From positions 1-10,620 of the forward strand of contig JAEMTX010000055.1 in NCBI GenBank assembly GCA_016462055.1: a DNA stretch of 10,620 nucleotides, given 5' to 3'. Below, one piece after another: positions 1-6,230 of this stretch. The stretch's first letter is position 1. Every line of letters begins with the position of its first letter. The position numbers were made by a program, and so were the translations under genes. This DNA is from Acidimicrobiia bacterium (lineage in GTDB: Bacteria > Actinomycetota > Acidimicrobiia > Acidimicrobiales > Acidimicrobilacustridaceae). The notes under the pieces were generated by a model that was not told the origin of the DNA, made no database searches, and saw only the letters and a program-made list of their open reading frames with translations.

Positions 1-1014
1 GATCAGGCTCTTGTGCCAGAGGTAGACGCCGTAGGACACGACACCGAGCATCACCATCGGTCGTGAACCAAGAGTGACCGACGTGAGGCGATCGGGAAGA
101 CGGCGCAGAGCGATGGGTGCGATGAGCAGCACTGCGAACAACCCGAACGCGATCTGACGCGTGAATTCTGTGCCGTCACCGAATGAAAACGGGGTGCCAA
201 CCGGAACGATGGGGCGACGGAGACCGGCGGCGCAGGTGAAGGCAAAGACGCAAGCCGTGGCGATCCACCACAGCGCCGGTGTCCGGACGAAAGCCTGGAT
301 CCGTTGATTGAACCGCTCGTCGCGCTCGGTCCGTGCTCGCAGCACAGCGAGACCGAGACCGAGGGAGAAGAGATCGAGTTGGCCTGGTAACCACAAAAGC
401 GCGACGCGACCGAACGAGGGATGGAATCCGTACATCGCCAGTCGCCATGCCGTGCTGGCGAGATAAAGAAAAATGCAACCGGCGAGAAGGGCGGTGTCGG
501 GGCGGATCCGCTTCAACCTCCCCACCAAGAACTTCGCGGAAATGGCGATGAACGGAAGTACGGCATAGAAGGCGAGCTCCGTGCCCAAGGTCCACGCCTG
601 CACCATGCCCCCGAAGAGAAGGTCGGCGTCATAGATCTGAACGAGGCCGTAGTACACGACGAACTGGTAGAGCGACGTGATGGACGTGCCGAGAAAGAGG
701 ACCATGCACGTGAGTACGAGCCAATACGCGGGGTAGATGCGTAGGACACGTCGCAACCAGAAACGACCAATCCCGTCGATCGGTCGGTCGTCGAGGATCC
801 GCTTAATGAACGGTGCTCCCAGCAGGAAACCCGAAAGAACAAAGAATACGGCGACACCAATATCGAGTTGCTCGAGAATGATGCCGAATCGGGAACGGGA
901 CGTTGTTCCGGTATCGAACCCGACGTGATGTGCCACTACCGCAAACGCTGCGAGCGCCCTCAGGCCATCAATGCCGTGAATGTGTGCACGGGTAAAACTT
1001 CGTATGGACCCCAT
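1..1014 (-). CDS. Acyltransferase family 3 (OafA/YrhL-like) membrane protein, C-terminus cut off by the window edge
   Basis: Reading the minus strand from ATG at 1014 gives 338 uninterrupted residues that remain open at base 1. The protein matches the acyltransferase-3 (AT3) family, multi-pass membrane enzymes that O-acylate sugars of cell-surface glycans. Visible signatures are IDGLRALAAF near residue 15 with the RX10H pattern (R19 to H30), the AVFFVLSGFLLG segment near residue 55, WLRRVLRIYPAYW near 86-98, WTLGTELAFY at 141-150, and SYGVYLWHKSL at the open end, which is close to the C-terminal membrane helices. Probably only a few tens of residues are missing unless a C-terminal SGNH domain follows, which cannot be seen. 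No clear Shine-Dalgarno precedes the ATG. A TAAAGT hexamer (minus strand, 1029-1024) would put transcription start almost at the ATG, so a leaderless mRNA is possible but unproven. It is divergent from glyA; the substrate is unknown. Confidence 0.9.
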   Translation of the reverse strand, partial: MGSIRSFTRAHIHGIDGLRALAAFAVVAHHVGFDTGTTSRSRFGIILEQLDIGVAVFFVLSGFLLGAPFIKRILDDRPIDGIGRFWLRRVLRIYPAYWLVLTCMVLFLGTSITSLYQFVVYYGLVQIYDADLLFGGMVQAWTLGTELAFYAVLPFIAISAKFLVGRLKRIRPDTALLAGCIFLYLASTAWRLAMYGFHPSFGRVALLWLPGQLDLFSLGLGLAVLRARTERDERFNQRIQAFVRTPALWWIATACVFAFTCAAGLRRPIVPVGTPFSFGDGTEFTRQIAFGLFAVLLIAPIALRRLPDRLTSVTLGSRPMVMLGVVSYGVYLWHKSLI

Positions 1015-1165
1015 TTACTTGGGACTTTAGTTGTACGACGTCGATGAGCGCTTCACAGAGATCGCTTTGGGGGCCGCACGACCGATCGGATGGAGGTCCC
1101 GATAACCCGGAGGCGAGACGGAAGGGGAGCGGTGGTGCGGCACTACGATCCTTACGACACCGCAC

Positions 1166-1171
1166 GAGGAG
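1166..1171 (+). promoter_or_regulatory. Ribosome binding site deciding the glyA start
   Basis: GAGGAG lies 7 bases before ATG 1179. The reading frame is open further upstream to 1044, but that part encodes Arg/Gly/Pro-rich sequence unlike any SHMT N-terminus and has no comparable site, so ATG 1179 is preferred. Confidence 0.75.
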
Positions 1172-1178
1172 ATTCGCT

Positions 1179-2420
1179 ATGCCATGGCCTGCTGACAACG
1201 ACGACACGGTTTTCGGACTCATCGACTCCGAATTCGAACGCCAGAACACCACACTGCAACTCATTGCCTCGGAGAACTTCTCTTCACCAGCGGTGATGCG
1301 AGCAACGGGGTCAGTTCTCACCAACAAGTACTCCGAGGGCTATCCGGGCAAGCGCTACTACGGCGGCAATCAGATCGTCGATGAGATCGAGGACATTGCT
1401 CGCGATCGAGTGAAGGAACTCTTTGGCGCTGAACATGCCAACGTCCAACCTCATTCGGGCGCCAATGCCAACCTCGGCGTGTACCTCGCACTTCTTGAGC
1501 AGGGCGACACCGTGATGGGTCTAAGCCTTGATCACGGTGGTCATCTCACGCACGGGTCACCGGTGAATATCTCTGGGCGCTTTTATAACTTTGTTGCCTA
1601 TGGCGTCGCCCCCTCCGATGAGAGAATCGATATGGATCAAATGCGCGAAATCGCATTGCGTGAGCGCCCGAAGATGATCATCGCGGGCGCCACTGCCTAT
1701 CCGCGCATCATTGACCCCGCGCCCATCCGTGATATCGCCGATGAAATTGGCGCATTACTGATGTTCGATGCCGCCCATATCGCCGGGCTTATCGCTGGTG
1801 GAGCACATCCGAATCCAGTGTTGTACGCCGATGTCGTTACCTTCACGACACACAAGACACTCCGCGGTCCTCGTGGTGGTTGCATCCTCAGTCGCGCTGA
1901 ACATGCAGCAGCAATCGACAAAGCGATGTTCCCGGGCTTGCAGGGCGGTCCGCTCGAACATGCGATCGCTGCCAAAGCTGTTGCATTCCGTGAGGCGGCC
2001 GATCCCTCGTTCAAGGGTTACGCGCAACAGATCGTCAAGAACTCCACTGCACTTGCTGAAGCACTTGCGAGGGAAGGGTTCCGTTTGGTTTCGGGCGGCA
2101 CCGACAATCACCTCTGTTTGGTTGATCTGCGCGGATTCGATGCCGAACTCACTGGCAAAGAAGCGCAAGCTGTGCTCGATCTTGCGGGGATCACGCTGAA
2201 CAAGAACACCATCCCTAACGATCCTCGTTCGCCGTTTGTAACGAGCGGTGTTCGCATCGGAACTCCAGCGGTCACAACGCAAGGAATGACAGAGCCGGAA
2301 ATGGCTCAGATCGCTTCGCTCATTGCCCGAGCGCTTCGCGGTCGTACCGACGACGCGGCAGTTGCTGCAGTGCGTTCCGATGTCGCTGCGCTCTGCGCCA
2401 AGTTCACTCCCTACGACTGA
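1179..2420 (+). CDS. glyA: Serine hydroxymethyltransferase (GlyA)
   Basis: A 413-residue cytosolic PLP enzyme that interconverts serine plus tetrahydrofolate with glycine plus 5,10-methylene-tetrahydrofolate, the main entry of one-carbon units. The length is normal for bacterial SHMT. Family signatures appear in order: LIASENF near the N-terminus, TNKYSEGYPGKRYYGGN, the VQPHSGANAN loop, HGGHLTHG, FDAAHIAGLIAGG, the PLP-lysine motif TTHKTLRGPRGG, and FPGLQGGPLEH. The start at ATG 1179 (MPWPADNDDTVF) is set by GAGGAG 7 bases upstream and by the usual N-terminal length. The gene is intact with no frameshift. It is followed after 20 bases by wecA on the same strand, so the two are probably co-transcribed. 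The link to wecA and the atp genes looks like conserved neighbourhood rather than shared metabolism. Confidence 0.98.
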   Translation: MPWPADNDDTVFGLIDSEFERQNTTLQLIASENFSSPAVMRATGSVLTNKYSEGYPGKRYYGGNQIVDEIEDIARDRVKELFGAEHANVQPHSGANANLGVYLALLEQGDTVMGLSLDHGGHLTHGSPVNISGRFYNFVAYGVAPSDERIDMDQMREIALRERPKMIIAGATAYPRIIDPAPIRDIADEIGALLMFDAAHIAGLIAGGAHPNPVLYADVVTFTTHKTLRGPRGGCILSRAEHAAAIDKAMFPGLQGGPLEHAIAAKAVAFREAADPSFKGYAQQIVKNSTALAEALAREGFRLVSGGTDNHLCLVDLRGFDAELTGKEAQAVLDLAGITLNKNTIPNDPRSPFVTSGVRIGTPAVTTQGMTEPEMAQIASLIARALRGRTDDAAVAAVRSDVAALCAKFTPYD

Positions 2421-2440
2421 GCCGGGAAGTCTTCACCCTC

Positions 2441-3568
2441 GTGCCAAGCATCGGCGCATACGCAATCGTCTTGGCGGTCGTCGCCGTCACGACGTTTGTC
2501 GCGTTGTTCGGAGTCCGGCGTTTGTCGGTTCGAATCGGTGCAGTCGTTCGCCCCGATGTACGACATGTGCACGAGCGACCAACGCCAACTCTCGGCGGGG
2601 TCGCCATGCTGCTTGGTGTTCTCGCCGGCATGTTTACGGCATGGTGCATGGGTTCATTCGATGTTGTTTTCAACGGGAGCACTGAACCACTTGGGTTAGT
2701 GCTTGCTGCGTTAGTCATCGCTGGTGTCGGAGCGATTGATGATCTCCGCGATGTTTCTGCGCCTGCGAAAGTTGCAGGAATAGTTATCGCTGCGAGCGTC
2801 TTGGTTATTTCCGGTATTTCGATTCTCGTTTTTCGAGTGCCGTTTGCCGGAGTCTTTTTGCTCTCTACCGACTGGTCGTACTTGTTGTCGGTTCTCTGGG
2901 TCGTCGGTATGGCCAATGCCATCAACCTCATTGACGGGCTCGACGGCCTAGCCGGCGGAATCGTCGCGATCGCAGCAGCCACGTTCTTTCTTTACGCCCA
3001 TGAATTAAGTGGCGACGGTTTGCTTGCTGCCGGCAACGTTGGCCCGCTTATCGCCATTGTTGCGCTCGGGGCCTGTATTGGCTTTCTGCCGCACAACTTC
3101 CATCCCGCCAAAATTTTTATGGGCGATGCCGGAGCGCTCCTCTTGGGTTTGTTGATGGCAGCATCAACCATGGTGGTTGGTGGTCGCACCGATCGGTCCT
3201 ACTCGGGTAATTCCTTCTTCTTCTTCGCCCCATTGCTGATCCCGCTGGTGATCTTGGGCGTACCCATCATCGACACCCTCTTCGCCATCATCCGTAGAGC
3301 CCGATCTCGCAGTGGAATCTCCAATGCCGATAAGGGCCACCTCCATCACCGCCTTATGGCACTGGGGCACGGACACCGCCGCAGCGTGCTCATCTTGTGG
3401 ACCTGGACCGCGTTACTCAGCGGCTTTGTTCTGTGGCCCATTTACAGCGGTTCGGGCGACGGGATTGCGCCTTTTGGGATCGCTGCGATTCTGCTTTCTC
3501 TTTTCACCGTTCTCCATCCCGGGGTCCGTCTTGAACGGCGGCGGCTTGAGCGCGATGAAGGCTCGTGA
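2441..3568 (+). CDS. wecA: Polyprenyl-phosphate N-acetylglucosamine-1-phosphate transferase family (WecA/TagO/Rfe)
   Basis: A 375-residue multi-pass membrane protein of the MraY/WecA family. Members transfer a HexNAc-1-phosphate from a UDP-sugar to polyprenyl phosphate on the cytoplasmic face, starting cell-wall glycan linkers such as the arabinogalactan linkage unit in mycobacteria. Visible motifs: HERPTPTLGGVAML near residue 44, the Mg-binding region IDDLRD (99-104), NAINLIDGLDGLA (159-171) with the catalytic Asp region, KIFMGDAG (214-221), and the GHLHHRL loop (289-295). The last is typical of WecA/TagO and argues against MraY proper. Start GTG 2441 is chosen because it is the only start before the conserved N-terminal region; GGGAAG at 2424-2429 is a weak ribosome site. 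It lies 20 bases after glyA and upstream of the ATP synthase genes, the same position as wecA (Rv1302) in Mycobacterium tuberculosis. The exact sugar donor is not shown by sequence. Confidence 0.93.
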   Translation: MPSIGAYAIVLAVVAVTTFVALFGVRRLSVRIGAVVRPDVRHVHERPTPTLGGVAMLLGVLAGMFTAWCMGSFDVVFNGSTEPLGLVLAALVIAGVGAIDDLRDVSAPAKVAGIVIAASVLVISGISILVFRVPFAGVFLLSTDWSYLLSVLWVVGMANAINLIDGLDGLAGGIVAIAAATFFLYAHELSGDGLLAAGNVGPLIAIVALGACIGFLPHNFHPAKIFMGDAGALLLGLLMAASTMVVGGRTDRSYSGNSFFFFAPLLIPLVILGVPIIDTLFAIIRRARSRSGISNADKGHLHHRLMALGHGHRRSVLILWTWTALLSGFVLWPIYSGSGDGIAPFGIAAILLSLFTVLHPGVRLERRRLERDEGS

Positions 3569-3595
3569 GAGCGGAGCATGAGACCTCGGCGAAAG

Positions 3596-3624
3596 TTGCA
3601 GCACCGAAGGTTGTGTCCTAGTTT
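3596..3624 (+). promoter_or_regulatory. Weak candidate promoter for the atp operon
   Basis: In the 154-base gap between wecA and the first atp-linked gene, TTGCAG (3596-3601) and TAGTTT (3619-3624) are separated by 17 bases. The second fits the actinobacterial -10 pattern TAnnnT. The -35 match is only half of the consensus, so this is a suggestion. The rest of the gap shows only a 5-base inverted repeat (CACTC 3642-3646, GAGTG 3656-3660) and no terminator. Confidence 0.3.
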
Positions 3625-3710
3625 GAGCAAATATTCACAAGCACTCGGTACTGCGGAGTGGGGAGTCCTGAGTTCGCTTGGGTCACGCCAATCTGTGGGC
3701 CGCTGACGAC

Positions 3711-3714
3711 AGGG
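3711..3714 (+). promoter_or_regulatory. Possible ribosome binding site for the AtpZ-like gene
   Basis: AGGG stands 8 bases before GTG 3723. It is short, but better spaced than the sites before the other possible starts: GGGGAG 12 bases before TTG 3678, and no clear site before ATG 3759. Confidence 0.35.
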
Positions 3715-3722
3715 CACTTTCG

Positions 3723-3968
3723 GTGGCAGTTTCGCAACGGCGCGAAATTACAGAGCAAATGAACCGCTCCGCCGGTGGGTATGAACTCGTTTTGTCACCG
3801 TTGATCCTCGCTCTTATCGGATTCGGAATCGACAAGTTGTTCGGCACTGTTCCGGTATTCACCGTGCTGTTTGCTGTGCTCGGTCTCGTTGGTGTTGTGG
3901 TGAAGCTGTATGTCGATTACCGGACCGAGATGGAACAACACGATGCGGCGGGCCCATGGGTGCGCTGA
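3723..3968 (+). CDS. atpZ: AtpZ-like small membrane protein of the ATP synthase operon
   Basis: A small protein of about 81 residues with two predicted membrane helices separated by a short loop. The core GGYELVLSPLILALIGFGID followed by PVFTVLFAVLGLVGVVVKLYVDY is the pattern of the AtpZ family (F1Fo ATP synthase accessory protein, often called a putative Mg/Ca transporter component). The charged C-terminal segment YRTEMEQ is expected on the cytoplasmic side. The start is uncertain. GTG 3723 is preferred for its AGGG at 8 bases. ATG 3759 (69 residues) also keeps both helices, and TTG 3678 would give 96 residues. The 3' end overlaps the AtpI-like gene by 13 bases, so the two are translationally coupled. 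AtpZ is known from other bacteria to act with AtpI at the operon head; its role here is inferred from family and position. Confidence 0.8.
   Translation: MAVSQRREITEQMNRSAGGYELVLSPLILALIGFGIDKLFGTVPVFTVLFAVLGLVGVVVKLYVDYRTEMEQHDAAGPWVR
3730..3747. repeat. Perfect inverted repeat near the AtpZ-like start
   Basis: TTTCGC (3730-3735) and GCGAAA (3742-3747) form a 6-base inverted repeat with a 6-base spacer. It ends 11 bases before ATG 3759. If that ATG were the real start, a hairpin here would sit on the initiation region. It could equally be chance within coding sequence. Confidence 0.4.
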
Positions 3969-4417
3969 TCACTTCCACCGCTCGGGTTGAAGGCCCGGCT
4001 CCCGAGGCCGTAATTGCACGCGACATCATCAAGCGCGCCGCCTATGTCACCCCGGCATTCCTTCTTGTTGCTGGTCTCATCTGGGGTATGAACGGTGCCT
4101 TTTCAGCGGCCTACGGTTTGGCGATAGTCGTAAGTAATTTCGCGCTTGCCGCGGCTTTGCTGACTTGGTCTGCCAATATCTCCGCTGGCTTGATGATGGG
4201 TGCAGCGCTGTTTGGCTACCTCATCCGTCTTGCTCTTATATTTACAGCGATCTGGCTCGTTCGTGACGCAGCCTGGGTCGTGATGCTGCCACTTGGCCTC
4301 ACGATTATCATCGCCCATCTCGGTCTTTTGTTTTGGGAGATGAAGTTCATCTCTGCGTCCCTCGCCTTCCCGGCGCTCAAGCCCTCCGCTGTCTCCAAGG
4401 AGTCGTCAGCCCAGTGA
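3956..4417 (+). CDS. atpI: AtpI-like ATP synthase accessory membrane protein
   Basis: A 153-residue protein with a charged N-terminus and four predicted membrane helices at roughly residues 30-47, 49-70, 76-99 and 105-127. The end HLGLLFWEMKFISASLAF followed by LKP resembles the actinobacterial AtpI-like proteins between wecA and atpB (the Rv1303 position in M. tuberculosis). AtpI in other bacteria helps assemble the c-ring or stabilise the complex; that function is family knowledge, not visible here. Start ATG 3956 overlaps the preceding gene by 13 bases, with GGCGGG immediately upstream as a poor ribosome site, which suggests coupling. The stop TGA overlaps the atpB GTG by 4 bases (GTGA at 4414-4417). 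Sequence conservation in this family is low, so identification rests on membrane topology and context. Confidence 0.85.
   Translation: MGALITSTARVEGPAPEAVIARDIIKRAAYVTPAFLLVAGLIWGMNGAFSAAYGLAIVVSNFALAAALLTWSANISAGLMMGAALFGYLIRLALIFTAIWLVRDAAWVVMLPLGLTIIIAHLGLLFWEMKFISASLAFPALKPSAVSKESSAQ
4397..4402 (+). promoter_or_regulatory. Ribosome binding site deciding the atpB start
   Basis: AAGGAG inside the end of the AtpI-like gene lies 11 bases before GTG 4414. It supports that start over an in-frame ATG at 4333, which would add 27 residues of non-family sequence that overlap the upstream gene. Confidence 0.7.
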
Positions 4418-5181
4418 TTTTCGGACTCGAGTTCCCACCCATCGAGAACCTCGTCGAATGGCCCAACTGGTTTGGTCCAGAAGGCTCTTGGTATGGGTTC
4501 AACAAGATCGCGTTCATCAGCTTGGTCGCCATCGTGGCTACCTCGGTGTTGTTCATTCTTGGCAACCGCAAGCGTTCAATGGTGCCGAAGGGCGCGCAGA
4601 ACCTTGTCGAGAGTTCGGTGGCGTTCATCCGTGACGGCATCGTGCTCGAGACCATGGGCCCCGATGGCATGCGTTACCTGCCTTACCTCGTGAGCCTTTT
4701 CTTCTTCATCCTTGTTGGCAACATCTTCGAGGTCATCCCGTTCTTCCATATGCCGGCCAACGCCCGTATGGCTGGCCCGGCCGTGCTTGCGCTCATCACA
4801 TGGGCCTATTACATCGCTGTTGGTCTGAAGCATCAGGGTCCGAAGTACTTCATCAATGCGATCGCACCTCCCGGCGTACCCAAGGCGCTCTACATCCTTG
4901 TGGTTCCAATCGAGTTCCTCTCAACCTTCATCGTTCGGCCCTTCTCACTCGCCGTCCGACTCTTCGCCAACATGCTCGCTGGTCACATTCTTCTCGTGAC
5001 CTTCAGCGTGCTGTGCATCACGCTGTTCACCGCGTCGCTTCTGGCGCTAGTCCTGCCGCTTTCGTTCTTCATGCTCGTTGCCCTTACCGGCTTCGAAGTC
5101 ATGGTGGCGTTCCTGCAGGCCTACATCTTCACCATTCTCGCCGCGGTGTACATCGGCAGTTCGATGCACGCCGAGCACTGA
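4414..5181 (+). CDS. atpB: ATP synthase Fo subunit a
   Basis: The 255-residue a subunit provides the two half-channels that carry protons to and from the c-ring. From GTG 4414 the protein begins MIFGLEFPPIENLVEWPNWF. Hydrophobic segments follow through to the C-terminus, about five or six helices, as usual. The hallmark RPFSLAVRLFANMLAGHILL segment contains the essential stator arginine, R182, with N185 and H191 in the conserved pattern. The final helix VAFLQAYIFTILAAVYIG carries Q235 and Y237. Start choice: AAGGAG 11 bases upstream and a 4-base GTGA overlap with the preceding gene. It is followed by a 94-base gap before atpE that is longer than most gaps in this operon and holds a small hairpin. 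The gene is intact. Confidence 0.97.
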   Translation: MIFGLEFPPIENLVEWPNWFGPEGSWYGFNKIAFISLVAIVATSVLFILGNRKRSMVPKGAQNLVESSVAFIRDGIVLETMGPDGMRYLPYLVSLFFFILVGNIFEVIPFFHMPANARMAGPAVLALITWAYYIAVGLKHQGPKYFINAIAPPGVPKALYILVVPIEFLSTFIVRPFSLAVRLFANMLAGHILLVTFSVLCITLFTASLLALVLPLSFFMLVALTGFEVMVAFLQAYIFTILAAVYIGSSMHAEH

Positions 5182-5196
5182 TCACGTTCGCAACCA

Positions 5197-5212
5197 TGGA
5201 GCATCCGCTCCA
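5197..5212 (+). repeat. Short perfect hairpin between atpB and atpE
   Basis: TGGAGC (5197-5202), loop ATCC, GCTCCA (5207-5212): a 6-base-pair stem with a 4-base loop, 15 bases after the atpB stop. It is flanked by two copies of GCAACCA (5190-5196 and 5213-5219). There is no T-run after it, so it is not a typical terminator. A role in translation or stability of the atpE message is possible. Confidence 0.55.
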
Positions 5213-5259
5213 GCAACCAATGTCGCTTCCGGTCGTCGCCGGGGGCGCAACACCCAAAC

Positions 5260-5264
5260 AGGAG
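5260..5264 (+). promoter_or_regulatory. Ribosome binding site for atpE
   Basis: AGGAG lies 11 bases before ATG 5276. It fixes the start of the c subunit; the frame is open upstream to 5078, but that stretch encodes no c-subunit sequence and overlaps atpB. Confidence 0.75.
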
Positions 5265-5275
5265 AGCAACCAGCA

Positions 5276-5548
5276 ATGAGCATCCTCGCACAAGCAACCG
5301 AAGTCGTAGTCGACAAGGCAACCGCTCAGGCGATCGCCGGCGCAACCAATGCGGGTATGGCGTACGGCCTTGCCGCCATTGGCCCCGGCATCGGTATCGG
5401 CTACCTCGTTGGTCAGTCGGTCCAGGCAATGGCCCGTCAGCCGGAAGCCGCAGGCATGGTGCGTACCACCATGTTCCTCGGCATCGCATTCACCGAAGCC
5501 CTTGCCCTCATCGGCTTCGTTGTTTTCATTCTTCTCAAGTTCGTCTGA
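5276..5548 (+). CDS. atpE: ATP synthase Fo subunit c (proteolipid)
   Basis: A 90-residue hairpin of two membrane helices; multiple copies form the rotating c-ring. Helix 1 carries the glycine-rich packing motif AAIGPGIGIGYLVG (residues 33-46). The polar loop is ARQPEA (R54, Q55, P56). Helix 2 contains FLGIAFTEALALIGF with the ion-carrying carboxylate at E74. The sodium-ligand set known from Ilyobacter-type c subunits (Gln in helix 1, Ser right after the Glu) is absent: the positions are I41 and A75. A proton-coupled enzyme is therefore predicted. Start ATG 5276 is set by AGGAG upstream. The N-terminus (MSILAQATEVVVDKATAQA) is somewhat longer than in the shortest c subunits. The gene stands alone between two gaps of 94 and 101 bases, each with a stem-loop, which may help its higher expression. 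Confidence 0.97.
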   Translation: MSILAQATEVVVDKATAQAIAGATNAGMAYGLAAIGPGIGIGYLVGQSVQAMARQPEAAGMVRTTMFLGIAFTEALALIGFVVFILLKFV

Positions 5549-5573
5549 ACCATCCTCTGGGTGTTGCGCCTGT

Positions 5574-5601
5574 CCGTCTTCGCCTCGGCGGAGGCGGACG
5601 G
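5574..5601 (+). other. Strong stem-loop between atpE and the first b-subunit gene
   Basis: CCGTC (5574-5578), bulge TT, CGCCTC (5581-5586), loop GGCG, GAGGCG (5591-5596), GACGG (5597-5601): eleven base pairs, mostly G-C, with one 2-base bulge. It starts 26 bases after the atpE stop. No T-run follows, so it does not look like a full intrinsic terminator. It may mark an mRNA processing point or a 3' stabiliser for the c-subunit message, or a partial terminator. The pairing is seen directly; the function is inferred. Confidence 0.65.
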
Positions 5602-5649
5602 CACTCCCGGCCTGTCCTTTCTTGACTCCGACGCTCCAAGGAGTACGCA

Positions 5650-6216
5650 GTGCTTGCACTCGTCAATGTTTTCGCTGAAACAGCGGTAAACGATGTGAAT
5701 CAGGCTGTCGCTGAGGCGACGGCGAAGAACCCGATTCTCCCGGTCGTGAACGAAATGTTCTGGACCTTGGTGTTCTTTGCCATTCTCTGGGCTCTGATGA
5801 AGTTCGTTCTGTTGCCACCAGTCATGCGCACGTTTAAAGAGCGTGCCGACAAGGTCCGCGACGACCAACAGGCTGCAGAAGCCGCCGATACCGCTCGGGT
5901 CGATCGTCTCGCACAGTACGAAGCCGGTCTTGCCGGTGCTCGTTCAGAGGCTGTGAAGCTCATTGAGCAAGCTCGTGCCGAAGGTGACGCCGAGCGTCGC
6001 GTTCAGGTCGGAGCTGCCGAGGCCGATGTCGCTTCGCTGCGAACCGAGGCCGCTGCGGAAATTGCCGGCGCCAAGGATCGTGCTCGCGGCGAACTCACCT
6101 CGAGCATCACCGACATTGCTGTCGGAGCTGCTGAAGCAGTTGTTCAAAAGTCGATCGATCGTTCCGCTCAGGTGAGCGTGGTCGAGGACTATGTCGCTCA
6201 AGCCGGAAAGAACTAA
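5650..6216 (+). CDS. atpF: ATP synthase peripheral-stalk subunit b (first copy)
   Basis: A 188-residue b subunit with the standard design: a short N-terminal segment, one membrane helix at about 34-56 (EMFWTLVFFAILWALMKFV), the basic exit LLPPVMRTFKERADKVRDD, then a long Ala/Glu/Arg-rich coiled coil to about 150 and a C-terminal delta-binding region. Start GTG 5650 is supported by AAGGAG 6 bases upstream. The C-terminal part aligns without gaps to that of the next gene: GAAEAVV to VEDYVAQAG here, GAAEKVV to IENYIQKVG there, with the same 20-residue spacing from GAAE to the E-D/N-Y triplet. The two are thus paralogues. It follows atpE after a 101-base gap with a stem-loop and precedes the second b gene by 14 bases. 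Which copy corresponds to b and which to b' is not settled. Confidence 0.93.
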   Translation: MLALVNVFAETAVNDVNQAVAEATAKNPILPVVNEMFWTLVFFAILWALMKFVLLPPVMRTFKERADKVRDDQQAAEAADTARVDRLAQYEAGLAGARSEAVKLIEQARAEGDAERRVQVGAAEADVASLRTEAAAEIAGAKDRARGELTSSITDIAVGAAEAVVQKSIDRSAQVSVVEDYVAQAGKN

Positions 6217-6230
6217 GGGGGAACTGACCA

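Noticed and set aside
51..860. Several short overlapping minus-strand reading frames, which could suggest a decayed gene
   Set aside because: A single uninterrupted frame from 1014 to the left edge has all acyltransferase-3 motifs; the short frames are out of phase with it.
1044..1178. N-terminal extension of GlyA by 45 residues
   Set aside because: The extension is non-conserved and basic, and a good ribosome site with the usual SHMT N-terminus is at 1179.
1050..1178. ZTP (pfl) or glycine riboswitch upstream of glyA
   Set aside because: The region is G-rich (for example GGAAGGGGAGCGG), but I cannot find the conserved ZTP 3' core (GCCTGGGC-like) or the glycine-aptamer core. A covariance-model search would settle it.
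968..1327. Minus-strand reading frame across the start of glyA
   Set aside because: It is antisense to conserved SHMT sequence and to the acyltransferase start, with no family resemblance.
5078..5275. Long N-terminal extension of the c subunit
   Set aside because: The open frame overlaps atpB out of phase and is unlike c subunits; AGGAG and ATG 5276 give a normal 90-residue protein.
5276..5548. Sodium-specific c-ring
   Set aside because: The Gln and Ser ligands of sodium-type c subunits are replaced by Ile41 and Ala75, so proton coupling is more likely.
5574..5620. Rho-independent terminator after atpE
   Set aside because: The stem is strong, but no T-run follows and downstream genes of the same complex must be transcribed; reported as a stem-loop only.
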